From a virus, in IMG/VR virus record IMGVR_UViG_3300032304_000700, positions 1 to 64,000 of that record: a DNA stretch of 64,000 bases; one strand, written 5' to 3'. Below, one piece after another: positions 33,163 through 41,108 of the stretch. Every line of letters starts with the position of its first letter. Position 1 is the first letter of the stretch. The translations under genes were made by a program, and so were the position numbers. The notes beneath the pieces are model-generated. The model saw only the letters and a program-made list of their open reading frames with translations. It did not search any database and was not told where the DNA came from.

Positions 33163-34773
33163 TTACTTTAGCAACCAAGTTAGGTTTTCTTTCTCACCTT
33201 TGCCTAAATCCATTTCATATGGATTTCCTTGTTGTTGCCAATTAGATGTATAAACTCCTGAATTAGTGTTTATAGTTGTAGCGTTTAACATATTCTTTGT
33301 CAAATCAATTCCCTCTTGTTTTAATCTCAATGCAGTATTACGAACCCAAAGTCCAATACCTAAGGCCATAATAAGGTCATCATTATATCCTTTCATTGCT
33401 TCCGCTCTACCACTATGCCAAATGAATGTAAACATCTCATCTATCAATCTACTTGAACGAATTAAAATATCTTTATCATTCATATATGTGTCTAATGCCG
33501 ATATGATAAGTGGACGAGTTTTACTGGTTGTCGAAAATCCTGCAACCATTTGTCTTTCGTCTCTATAATATTTGTTTGACATTTGTCTTTCGGTATCAAT
33601 ATATTGTAAATCATTACTCATATAGAATAAATTTGGATACCCTCTATTGATAATTTGTTGAATACATGCCCATCCTACATTTGAGTTCTCCACTACTAAG
33701 AGTGCATTATTATATTCAGTTGCAAGTGATGTTAGAAAGTTACCAAAATCTTTTGTGTCAATTTTACCTCTATATTCTGCAACTTGTGAGCTATCTTCAA
33801 TGTCTATAACCTGTGCAGTAGAATAGTCAGCTCCGTCACCACGTGCAACGTCCGCACACACCATATATGCTCTATTGTAGTTTGGATGCTCCCACACCCA
33901 TAGATTACTATCAAATCCTCTTTTTTCAACCGGGTCCATAACATATGTATCTTTATACCATGTCAATAATGCGGGTTCAAATACTGTATCACCCGAACCT
34001 ACGAAGTCACAATCACATTCTTGTGCTGCACCTTTAACTCCTAAGATACGAGTTTGTTCATCTCTCCATGCCTGATTTCTTTCTGGATGAACTGTCCAAT
34101 GTAGATTGATATTATTAAATCCATTTTGGCCACTTTCACCATCTACCCACATTTTATGGAACCAGTTACCGATACCATTTGGAGTAGATAATACGATTGC
34201 GGAACCACCTGTTGATAAGGTTGATTGTGCTGATAACCAAATTTCATCGATATCTCTAATGAATGCTGCCTCATCCACAACTAATAGGGATAGGGCTTCA
34301 GAACGACCTGCGTCCGGAGAACTTGCGATTGCTTTTACTTGTGAACCATTTTTTAATTTAAGGGAAAGTTTGTTATCTTCTACCGAACTACTGCCACCAT
34401 CTCTTAACCAAATAGGAAGTAAGTCGTGCATAACTCTTACCTTCTCTACCAGATTCTTTGCCACAGTCACTTTCGTTGCAATTACCAATGCATTAAAGTC
34501 TTGGTTGAATAACATCTTCCATAAAATAAATCCTGCAGATAAGGTTGATAGACCCAACTGACGAGATTTAAGAATAATGTTAAAACGATTGTCTTTGAAG
34601 TCCGTTAAACAATCTTCCTGGAATGGATAAAGGTGAAAGGGTATTTTTCCTCTCACCGGATGCTGAATGACACAATACTTCTTCATAAAGTAAATTGGGT
34701 CTAACGCACACTTGCGATATTCTTCAGCAATTATCTCTTTTAAGGTTTTCTTAGGTTGCCCCTGAACTCCCAT
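33163..34773 (-). CDS. gp17: Terminase large subunit, gp17-like
   Basis: 536 aa (T4 gp17: 610). ATPase domain: Walker A region LKSRQLGLST (Lys69, Gly74, Ser76, Thr77), where the usual GK lysine is Leu75 and a lysine instead begins the loop, as in lambda gpA; Walker B LLVVDEAAF (Asp167, Glu168); coupling motif STP at 196-198. Nuclease domain: CADVARGDGADYS (Asp308), LVVENSNVG (Glu362) and KGYNDDLIMALGIGLW (Asp465/466), giving the RNase H-like acidic triad. The enzyme pumps DNA through the portal and cuts concatemers. The ATG overlaps the preceding stop by 1 nt. No separate gp16 small terminase is obvious next to it. Confidence 0.95.
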   Translation of the reverse strand: MGVQGQPKKTLKEIIAEEYRKCALDPIYFMKKYCVIQHPVRGKIPFHLYPFQEDCLTDFKDNRFNIILKSRQLGLSTLSAGFILWKMLFNQDFNALVIATKVTVAKNLVEKVRVMHDLLPIWLRDGGSSSVEDNKLSLKLKNGSQVKAIASSPDAGRSEALSLLVVDEAAFIRDIDEIWLSAQSTLSTGGSAIVLSTPNGIGNWFHKMWVDGESGQNGFNNINLHWTVHPERNQAWRDEQTRILGVKGAAQECDCDFVGSGDTVFEPALLTWYKDTYVMDPVEKRGFDSNLWVWEHPNYNRAYMVCADVARGDGADYSTAQVIDIEDSSQVAEYRGKIDTKDFGNFLTSLATEYNNALLVVENSNVGWACIQQIINRGYPNLFYMSNDLQYIDTERQMSNKYYRDERQMVAGFSTTSKTRPLIISALDTYMNDKDILIRSSRLIDEMFTFIWHSGRAEAMKGYNDDLIMALGIGLWVRNTALRLKQEGIDLTKNMLNATTINTNSGVYTSNWQQQGNPYEMDLGKGEKENLTWLLK

Positions 34774-35420
34774 TATTTTTTGAATTTAATCTTCCAATAA
34801 ACACCACCACCAATATATGGGGATAATGTTCCGTTAGTTCCATCAGTTACTCTATTAGCAACACCAACACCAACTTGATAAATTTTGTCTTTTTTGGTTT
34901 TTACTAATAATCCTGCACCGACATTTGAAACCACATCTTCTTTATTGAATCCACCGGTAAAACCATAATATACTTGTGTCTTTGGTAATTCTTTAACAAT
35001 CATAGTTTCTTTAATTGTTCTTTCTTTAACTTTTGCATCAAAGGTTCTACCCCATATTTTATTTTGTGAGATTGTATCGATTACTGAAACTGTTCCTAAT
35101 GAATCAGGTAATACTAAAACATCCTTATATAATACTTTTGAATAGTAATCTTTTAATAAAGCCTGTGTATCTACTACTGCAGGAATTACAACTTCTTTTT
35201 CAACGATTGTTTCGTGATAGATATCTTCACCTTTCTTAGTTACTACTTTAGTTTTAACTACTTCAAATGTATCGATATCATGTTTAATCACTTCATATTT
35301 TTTACCATCAATTCTAACGGTTCTTCCTGGCATCTTTCCACCTGGATTAAAATATTCCAATAATACAATTACAACCAATACCACGATTGCGATGTTTTTT
35401 AAATTTAAGAATTTTTTCAT
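34773..35420 (-). CDS. Membrane-anchored beta-rich protein
   Basis: 215 aa. Residues ~8-24 (KNIAIVVLVVIVLLEYF) are an uncleaved-looking N-terminal membrane helix after a KKF start. The rest is beta-rich and extracytoplasmic in appearance: VRIDGKKYEVIKHDIDTFEV, KEVVIPAVVDTQALLKDYYS, and a C-terminal half with YYGFTGGFNKEDVVSNVGAG and YIGGGVYWKIKFKK, resembling short outer-membrane-barrel hairpins. Similar proteins occur in phages of Bacteroidota, from memory, with no firm function. An inner-membrane spanin-like or envelope role would fit the topology. It sits just before terminase and shares 1 nt with it. Confidence 0.55.
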   Translation of the reverse strand: MKKFLNLKNIAIVVLVVIVLLEYFNPGGKMPGRTVRIDGKKYEVIKHDIDTFEVVKTKVVTKKGEDIYHETIVEKEVVIPAVVDTQALLKDYYSKVLYKDVLVLPDSLGTVSVIDTISQNKIWGRTFDAKVKERTIKETMIVKELPKTQVYYGFTGGFNKEDVVSNVGAGLLVKTKKDKIYQVGVGVANRVTDGTNGTLSPYIGGGVYWKIKFKK

Positions 35421-35425
35421 AATTT

Positions 35426-36094
35426 TTATTTTTTAATTAATTCTGGATGATTTAACTCAACCAATTTTTCTTCCAATAACCTTTTTCTTTCTATTAATAA
35501 TTCAATGGCCTCATATGCTCCATCGATGTCTTTTTTCAAATCTGTTTTTACTTTTTCAATATCTACATCCCATGTCCAAGTTTCAGTTCTACCATCTTCG
35601 GTGATAATTTCCATTTGTTTTCTAATACCACTCAAAGCTTCTTCATATCTATCCTTTAATTCTCTAACATAAGCAAGTTTGTTTCTTGTTATCTTATAAT
35701 CTTCATAGAAAGGATATGTTCCATCTTCTTTTAAACCTTGTTCAAACTTTGCAAGACAAACAATACACATTCCTGTTTTACGAATTAGTTTTTTGTCTGC
35801 ATTACTATATGATTCTGTTTTACAATCTTCATTTGAACATGTACTCAACTTTTGTAAAAATTGTCTTACATCGTCCATTTGAGTAACTGCAACTTTGAAT
35901 CCTTCTTTTTGTTCCCACTCTTTTCCTTCTTTGTCAGTCCATCTTTCTCCAACCTCTCTCTTTTCTTCAGCTTCACCTTCATAACCAAAATGAGTTTGAT
36001 TATTATCTGTTCTTCCAAAAACCGTGTCAATAATGAGTTTACGAGATTTGTGCATCCCCTTTGATTTCTCATCAAAACTTTTTCTTTTTGCCAT
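35426..36094 (-). CDS. Protein with a Cys4 cluster and coiled C-terminus, upstream of terminase
   Basis: 222 aa. Basic N-terminus (AKRKSFDEKSKGMHKSRKLI), then REVGERWTDKEGKEWEQKEG, and a CSNEDC...CIVC cluster (two CxxC-type pairs about 20 residues apart) that could bind zinc. The C-terminal half is a long coiled coil (DIEKVKTDLKKDIDGAYEAI, LLIERKRLLEEKLVELNHPE). It precedes the membrane protein and terminase genes. The coil plus the position leave open that it supplies the missing small-terminase function, but T4 gp16 has no such Cys cluster, so this is weak. Otherwise unassigned. Confidence 0.5.
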   Translation of the reverse strand: MAKRKSFDEKSKGMHKSRKLIIDTVFGRTDNNQTHFGYEGEAEEKREVGERWTDKEGKEWEQKEGFKVAVTQMDDVRQFLQKLSTCSNEDCKTESYSNADKKLIRKTGMCIVCLAKFEQGLKEDGTYPFYEDYKITRNKLAYVRELKDRYEEALSGIRKQMEIITEDGRTETWTWDVDIEKVKTDLKKDIDGAYEAIELLIERKRLLEEKLVELNHPELIKK

Positions 36095-36162
36095 ATTTCT
36101 ATACTTTTATAACTGTTTCTTTATAGTATATATATCAAAATTATTCCTGAAAAATATACACA

Positions 36163-38415
36163 CTATCCTTTCATTGCCTGTTTTACTAATGTCACTGCTT
36201 GTTTTTTAACACGCATTGTATCATCATATTTCAATGCGGATTTAACTAAAATTGTATTTCCTGTGTCTGGATTTTTAATCTTAGTTTGTAATACTTTATC
36301 AACCCTCTTTTTAGTCTTAGGGTCTAATGATTTTAATTTTGATTTTAAATCTCCTTTTTTAGTAGTTTCTTTTGATTTTTTAGCAGCTTCTGCTTTTTTG
36401 GTTGTAACTACTATATTTGCAAATACATCTTTATCAAATTTAGGATAAACTTGATTGAATATATCTTTCTTTTCTTTTGTAGTTAATAAATCGTTTCCAA
36501 AAGTAGCTCTTAATTGTGTTCCACTAATATTTTTACCATTTACTTTTAATTGCATTTCAGGTGCAATTATATAATATCCTTCATCTTCATATCCTTTCTT
36601 TTTATTGTCAGGTACTTTATCATAATTTTTAAAATATTTACCACCTTGTTCTAATCTTTCTGCATCTTTTTCGGATACTGCAGTTACATATTTTGTATCC
36701 TCCGGGTATTTACTTAATATTTCAACTGGTGAATATGGATTTTTAACCTGAATGATTTTGTTTGTTGGAATACCAAACATCTTATTCATTATTGCCTTTT
36801 TATCTTTAAATGGAAAAGGAGATTTAACGGGGTCTATCGTATTTGATGATGATATATAAACATTATCTTTACCAAATTTATCAACTAATGATTTATAGAT
36901 ACTATAATGTCCTGCGTGAAATGGTTGGAATCTACCTGAAAAAATTGCAATTTCGTTTTTCTCCGTCTTATCTTCTTTTTTTGCAGGTTTGTCAAATTTG
37001 AAAGTTCCTTGTATTTGATTTATAGGTGCAAATGTTCCTGTGTATTTATATGGGTTTCCATTATACATAAAAACCACACCTTCCGATGGCACCAAATTAT
37101 CCAACCCAATACTATCTAATCTTTCTAACTCCTTTTGAAGTTTTGCAATTTTATCTGGGTCTTTACTATCTCTAATAGATTTTATTGCAGTAAGTGTATC
37201 TCTTTTTAATTCTTTTGCTGCAGTCGGACTATTTGTTGATAAAAAATTACTAACTCTTTTTAATGTTTGTGCACCTGCATTAAGAAATATATTCTCAATA
37301 GGTTTAATCATTTCTTTTTGAGATTGTTGTAATTCGTTTGTTTCAAAGTTTCTGAACCAATCCGATTTAGTACTATCATTAAAAGATTTTACACCAAAAG
37401 TTTTATCACCATTTGCCCATCTATTTACTAAACCTTGTTTTTCTTTAGGAGAAAGATTAAGGTTTAATTCTTTGTTTTCACTATCTATTTTTTTCTGCCA
37501 CCACTTATTACGATAATCTTCCAATTTAGATTTACTATTCAATCCATATTCCTTTGCAATATCATTTAAATTAGAATTATACTCTTTTGCAAGTTTTGCA
37601 TATTTCAAACTTTCTGCATCACTAAATGCAATTACTTTTGGGCCTTCAATTCCAAATGTTTTTTGTTTATCAGCACCTACTTTTTGAACCGCTTGTGCAA
37701 ATTCTTCACCATCCGTTGATGAACGATTTATTTGTTCACCTTCTTTGTTATACTCAATAGTACCATGCATTACCAATACACTCTTACCATACGGAATTAC
37801 ATTTTGAGTATCTGGTAATATGATTTCCAAACTCATAAATTTGGAACCATTTTTAAACATATTTTTAGTTTGTTCCGGTGTTAATTTTGAAATTGCACTT
37901 TGTAAATCTTCTGCAGCTCCAACGAATGCCTTTTCAATTCCACCTCTTCCTGCAAATTGTTGTGTTATACCTTTTACATCCAATGCATTTTTACCACTAT
38001 CTCTAACATGTCCTTTATTTCTACCAAATATAATTTTACCATCTTTGAAACTGAATGCTATGTTTTGCCCGTCTAATTTTTCAGTAACAGGTGCTTCCTT
38101 ATCCAATCCACCTACTAACCCCCTCTTTATCATTTCCTTCATATCATTGAATGTCAAATCACCATCTTCAAACGGATGTGCCAAATGACCTGCTGCACCA
38201 CCTTCCAAAAGTAATGCTTCATTTAATGTTAGGTCAAAATATTCATCTATAAAATTATTTACATCATCCGTTATTTCATCCACAATATTGTAGACATATT
38301 CGGAATCCGTATCTGATTTTTTACGAATTTCTTTGTTTTTCTTTTCTATTTTATCAACTTGTGATTTAGATGGATATCCTGCTGGCAATCCCATCATAGT
38401 ATTTTCTGAATTCAT
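36163..38415 (-). CDS. Ligase-type adenylyltransferase fused to HxGH nucleotidyltransferase (NMNAT-like)
   Basis: 750 aa. Residues ~70-465 carry ATP-grasp-free ligase-type motifs: VTEKLDGQNIAF (KxDG, Lys113) preceded by GHLAHPFEDGDLTF, FGRNKGHV (Arg132), SLEIIL (Glu197) and PSEGVVFMYNGNPYKYTG (EGVV at 445-448, Lys457), the order of motifs I, Ia/III and IV/V of RNA/DNA ligases. Residues ~488-660 are a Rossmann nucleotidyltransferase: IFSGRFQPFHAGHYSIYKSL (HAGH at 500-503) and KNISGTQLRATFG (ISGTxxR), as in nicotinamide-nucleotide adenylyltransferases. The last ~90 residues are Lys-rich. The protein could make NAD and/or act on nucleic-acid ends. The fusion and its place between glycan and packaging genes are odd. 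Confidence 0.75.
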   Translation of the reverse strand: MNSENTMMGLPAGYPSKSQVDKIEKKNKEIRKKSDTDSEYVYNIVDEITDDVNNFIDEYFDLTLNEALLLEGGAAGHLAHPFEDGDLTFNDMKEMIKRGLVGGLDKEAPVTEKLDGQNIAFSFKDGKIIFGRNKGHVRDSGKNALDVKGITQQFAGRGGIEKAFVGAAEDLQSAISKLTPEQTKNMFKNGSKFMSLEIILPDTQNVIPYGKSVLVMHGTIEYNKEGEQINRSSTDGEEFAQAVQKVGADKQKTFGIEGPKVIAFSDAESLKYAKLAKEYNSNLNDIAKEYGLNSKSKLEDYRNKWWQKKIDSENKELNLNLSPKEKQGLVNRWANGDKTFGVKSFNDSTKSDWFRNFETNELQQSQKEMIKPIENIFLNAGAQTLKRVSNFLSTNSPTAAKELKRDTLTAIKSIRDSKDPDKIAKLQKELERLDSIGLDNLVPSEGVVFMYNGNPYKYTGTFAPINQIQGTFKFDKPAKKEDKTEKNEIAIFSGRFQPFHAGHYSIYKSLVDKFGKDNVYISSSNTIDPVKSPFPFKDKKAIMNKMFGIPTNKIIQVKNPYSPVEILSKYPEDTKYVTAVSEKDAERLEQGGKYFKNYDKVPDNKKKGYEDEGYYIIAPEMQLKVNGKNISGTQLRATFGNDLLTTKEKKDIFNQVYPKFDKDVFANIVVTTKKAEAAKKSKETTKKGDLKSKLKSLDPKTKKRVDKVLQTKIKNPDTGNTILVKSALKYDDTMRVKKQAVTLVKQAMKG

Positions 38416-38418
38416 ACT

Positions 38419-38427
38419 TATAAATAT
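38419..38427 (-). promoter_or_regulatory. ATATTTATA motif directly before the ligase/NMNAT fusion gene
   Basis: Sense-strand ATATTTATA, only 3 nt before the ATG at 38415. If it is a -10 element, the true start would be a later Met (residue 7 or 8), or the message is leaderless. Confidence 0.3.
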
Positions 38428-38436
38428 CGTAAAATA

Positions 38437-38562
38437 TTAGAAATTTTTATAGATAAATGGGTCTCTTTTTTTAAGTTCTTCTAATTTCTTTTTAAATCTT
38501 TGTTTTCTTTTTCTTTCTTCATATAATTTTACAAAAAAAGAAATAATTGGCCATTTTTTCAT
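38437..38562 (-). CDS. 41-aa basic protein
   Basis: 41 aa, ATG at 38562, 4 nt after the stop of the thiamine-enzyme gene: KKWPIISFFVKLYEERKRKQ, RFKKKLEELKKRDPFIYKNF. It has a short hydrophobic N-terminus and then a strongly basic helix. The frame fills most of an otherwise empty 151-bp gap, and the tight spacing supports a real gene. Not recognised. It could be a small membrane-associated or RNA-binding peptide; no evidence decides. Confidence 0.55.
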   Translation of the reverse strand: MKKWPIISFFVKLYEERKRKQRFKKKLEELKKRDPFIYKNF

Positions 38563-38566
38563 TTTA

Positions 38567-39127
38567 TTAATTTTTATAATATAATTCTGGATATTCTACT
38601 AATATATATACTCCTTTGTTTTGTGTAGCATATTTGTATGATAATTCTATATCGGTTGGTGTTTTTAAATCCAATAATTCTATATTTTTACACATAGATT
38701 TAAATTCTTCAAAATAATTACCTTTATGTTGATGTCCTGGGTCTAATGGTTTATCAGAACCCTTTCCCAATCTAATTATAATATGTGGTTTAAATCCTGT
38801 CATGGATTCGTATTTATCAATATGGTTTATTAATTGGTTTGTTGCACATATTATAAAATCCCAACGAGGATAAAATGTTACTACCAATTTATTAGTCATT
38901 GATAGTCCCAAACTCATTCCCATTTGAGTTTCTTCCATAACAGGCAATTCAATCATTTTTTCTTTTGATACTTCTCCCAATGTTGTACTCATTGGATTTC
39001 CTGCATAAACTATTTGTTGGCCAATGAATATTGAATTATCCAAATTGGATATGTTTTTCATTGCGATAGTTAATGCATCTTTATATGGTGTATATTCTGG
39101 TTTATTCATAATTAAAAGGCTATCCAT
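38567..39127 (-). CDS. Thiamine-diphosphate enzyme, pyrimidine-domain subunit (E1-beta-like)
   Basis: 186 aa from ATG 39127. An ATG at 39109 (MNKPEYTPYKDALTIAMKNI), 2 nt after the upstream stop, is equally good. The text follows the E1-beta/transketolase pyrimidine domain: NSIFIGQQIVYAGNPMSTTL, IELPVMEETQMGMSLGLSMT with the conserved Glu of 'P(I/V).E', VVTFYPRWDFIICATNQLIN and HIDKY. The usual C-terminal domain of E1-beta (about 140 residues) is absent. Paired with the next gene upstream it would form a minimal two-domain enzyme like sulfopyruvate decarboxylase ComDE in layout. It likely transfers a two-carbon or acyl unit, perhaps to a nucleotide sugar, given the neighbours. Confidence 0.75.
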   Translation of the reverse strand: MDSLLIMNKPEYTPYKDALTIAMKNISNLDNSIFIGQQIVYAGNPMSTTLGEVSKEKMIELPVMEETQMGMSLGLSMTNKLVVTFYPRWDFIICATNQLINHIDKYESMTGFKPHIIIRLGKGSDKPLDPGHQHKGNYFEEFKSMCKNIELLDLKTPTDIELSYKYATQNKGVYILVEYPELYYKN

Positions 39128-39741
39128 TTCCCACTTCCGTAGTGTGGATATTTTGATTTGTAAGTATAATGAATAACATCCGATGGGATGTCTCTTTTTT
39201 TATTCCAAGTTGATTCGGTTGGAGTATATGTTGATACCCCATTATCTTCTACAACAAATATAATTGGTAAGTCAAAGTTTCTTGCATATTTGTGCACCTC
39301 ATAGAATATACCACTTTCAAATGACATATCACCAATAAATACAAATACTTTCTCATCACTACCTTTTGATTTAATTCCCATTGCAACTCCTAAAGCAATT
39401 GATAGAGTACCGCCTACGATTGCAGAAGCGTAGAATTTTTCGTTATGTTCACACATAGTGATTGATTTACCCTCTTTGATTAATTCGGTTGCATAGTCTG
39501 CAGATAATCCTTTTAAAACCCAATGGTAATGAGAACGCCATGTACTGAATACCCAATCGGTTTCTTTAATTCTTTTAAATATTTCTATCAATTGTTCTTC
39601 GTTTCCATTTGATAAATGTACTGGTCCTCTGATTTTACCACTTTCCCATATATCAACAATTTCTTGTTCAAACCTAATAAGTTTTTCTACTGTCCAATCG
39701 ATATCTCTTACTATTGGATATTGTTCTAAATTTTTTAGCAT
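39112..39741 (-). CDS. Thiamine-diphosphate enzyme, diphosphate-binding subunit (E1-alpha-like)
   Basis: 209 aa. The PP-domain motif is clear: FIGDMSFESGIFYEVHKYAR...VEDNG, i.e. Gly137-Asp138 followed 29 residues later by Asn167, matching GD(x)25-30N for Mg/ThDP binding. Before it are VFSTWRSHYHWVLKGLS and ASAIVGGTLSIALGVAMGIK, typical of E1-alpha. The protein is ~60% of normal E1-alpha length, lacking flanking elements. Its end overlaps the pyrimidine-domain gene by 16 nt, so the two are surely co-translated. It lies directly downstream of the RmlC-like gene (7-nt overlap), which points to sugar modification rather than central metabolism. Confidence 0.8.
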   Translation of the reverse strand: MLKNLEQYPIVRDIDWTVEKLIRFEQEIVDIWESGKIRGPVHLSNGNEEQLIEIFKRIKETDWVFSTWRSHYHWVLKGLSADYATELIKEGKSITMCEHNEKFYASAIVGGTLSIALGVAMGIKSKGSDEKVFVFIGDMSFESGIFYEVHKYARNFDLPIIFVVEDNGVSTYTPTESTWNKKRDIPSDVIHYTYKSKYPHYGSGKWIAF

Positions 39742-40283
39742 CTATCTCTTTTTTGTAATATTGGTGAATCCGTTGGCCATTCGATTTGAAATTCAGGGTC
39801 ATTCCATTTTACAACACCTTGTGCGTTTTCTTCAACAAAATCACCTTCATAAAATAAATTATAATGAAATATACAATCGGTTAATGCATAATGTCCGTTT
39901 GCAAATCCTGGTGGAACTAATACTTGGTCTCTGGTTTTTTCAGTAAGTAAGTAAGAATTCCAATCACCATATGTAGGAGATTCTTTTCTAACATCCAATA
40001 CTACTAAAAATATATCACCAACCAAAGCTTGAACCAATTTCCAAGTCTTATTATCCCAATGTAATCCTCGTAACACACCTTTGTATGATTTTGAAAATCT
40101 ACCATGTACCTTCAAATCTCCGTGCATAAAATTATGAACAGGATGTTCCTCTGGATGATATGTTGTCCAAATTTCTCCTCTATATTCTCTATATACTGAT
40201 GGTGAAAATACTGGTACATCTTTACCAAATGGTTTTAAAAATGATACTTCTATATCATTCCATTTTTTGTCTTTGTAACTCAT
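39735..40283 (-). CDS. dTDP-4-dehydrorhamnose 3,5-epimerase-like (RmlC-like cupin)
   Basis: 182 aa, the usual RmlC length. Family text: SYKGVLRGLHWDNKTWKLVQ (catalytic-type His in RGLH), ALVGDIFLVVLDVRKESPTY followed by GDW, QVLVPPGFANGHYALTDCIF, HYNLFYEG and KWNDPEFQIEWPTDSPILQK. RmlC epimerises C3 and C5 of 4-keto-6-deoxy sugars, and related cupins do C3 only or isomerise. The N-terminal 45 residues are atypical (FGKDVPVFSPSVYREYRGEI). Ends overlap the ThDP-enzyme gene by 7 nt and the SGNH gene by 4 nt. The exact sugar cannot be told. No RmlA or RmlD is in the window. Confidence 0.8.
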   Translation of the reverse strand: MSYKDKKWNDIEVSFLKPFGKDVPVFSPSVYREYRGEIWTTYHPEEHPVHNFMHGDLKVHGRFSKSYKGVLRGLHWDNKTWKLVQALVGDIFLVVLDVRKESPTYGDWNSYLLTEKTRDQVLVPPGFANGHYALTDCIFHYNLFYEGDFVEENAQGVVKWNDPEFQIEWPTDSPILQKRDRC

Positions 40284-41107
40284 ATTAATTTATTTTTATT
40301 ATTTTTTTGAGGCCATCCTATAAATTCTGCAAGTTTTTTGGCATATTCTATGTGACCAAAATATCCAGGATGAGTATCAATATATTCCATCTTCCCCAAT
40401 GTCTCATCTTTTATTGTCATTTTATTTCGGAGACACCAACTGTATATATCATCTGATTTATTTTCTTTATTTGCAAATTTTATAATGTCCGATTTATTAA
40501 ATAGTTCCGAAAAATATAATGAATTTCCATTCATTATAAAAATTTTAATATTATTTAATTTGCAAAAAGAATATAATCCAATAAATGCCTTTTCATCTTG
40601 ACTAATATTATTCTCAAAACTATAATGGTTTTGATGCCAATTTTCAAATATATGCTTTGATGCACTATCCTCATTTCTATATGATAAATTAAAATAGTCT
40701 CTAGATGCACCGGCAAATGTGTGCACTGAATTATCAACTTTAGAATTTACAATAAAATATTCATTATGTTTTGCACTAAATACATCCGAACGAGACGAAT
40801 CTGGTTTTTCTAAAATTATAAAAAATTTATCTTTATTTTTCCAATTATTATAAATAAAATCATAAGTCATTCTTACAACCCTAGATGTGCTTCCTCCCGA
40901 ATTGGCTTCGTTTATACATTTTATTCCTATAATTTCTTCTAATCTTTTTCCAAAATTAACTTCACTTGTAGATTTCCAATCTATACCATACAATTCTTTA
41001 TATATTGGAATTACACCAATTCCCCGAATTTCACTTGGCTCCAGGCCTCCACCTTCACTATGTGAACATCCATTTACATAAAAACAATTATACTTACTAA
41101 AATCCAT
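40280..41107 (-). CDS. SGNH-hydrolase-like protein 1
   Basis: 275 aa. SGNH blocks: N-terminal YVNGCSHSEGGGLEPSEIRG (block I, GxSxS-like with Ser nucleophile), NEANSGGSTSRVVRMTYD (block II Gly) and C-terminal YIDTHPGYFGHIEYAKKLAE (block V, D-x-H). The core between is FFIILEKPDSSRSDVF and FCKLNNIKIFIMNGNS. The family hydrolyses or transfers acyl (often acetyl) esters, commonly on sugars. It is one of six such genes between 40280 and 47361. It may act on the glycan built by the neighbouring transferases. The block III Asn is not evident. Function inferred. Confidence 0.6.
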   Translation of the reverse strand: MDFSKYNCFYVNGCSHSEGGGLEPSEIRGIGVIPIYKELYGIDWKSTSEVNFGKRLEEIIGIKCINEANSGGSTSRVVRMTYDFIYNNWKNKDKFFIILEKPDSSRSDVFSAKHNEYFIVNSKVDNSVHTFAGASRDYFNLSYRNEDSASKHIFENWHQNHYSFENNISQDEKAFIGLYSFCKLNNIKIFIMNGNSLYFSELFNKSDIIKFANKENKSDDIYSWCLRNKMTIKDETLGKMEYIDTHPGYFGHIEYAKKLAEFIGWPQKNNKNKLI

Positions 41108-41108
41108 A

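Noticed and set aside
34106-34561. 151-aa plus-strand frame
   Set aside because: Lies wholly inside the terminase gene and matches no family; terminase motifs on the minus strand are unambiguous.
35426-36094. Assignment as gp16 small terminase
   Set aside because: Only position and a coiled coil support it; the Cys cluster and length do not match T4 gp16, so it was left unassigned.
38567-39741. Host pyruvate dehydrogenase E1 genes captured whole
   Set aside because: Both proteins are reduced to single ThDP domains and there is no E2 or E3 gene; the neighbours are sugar enzymes.
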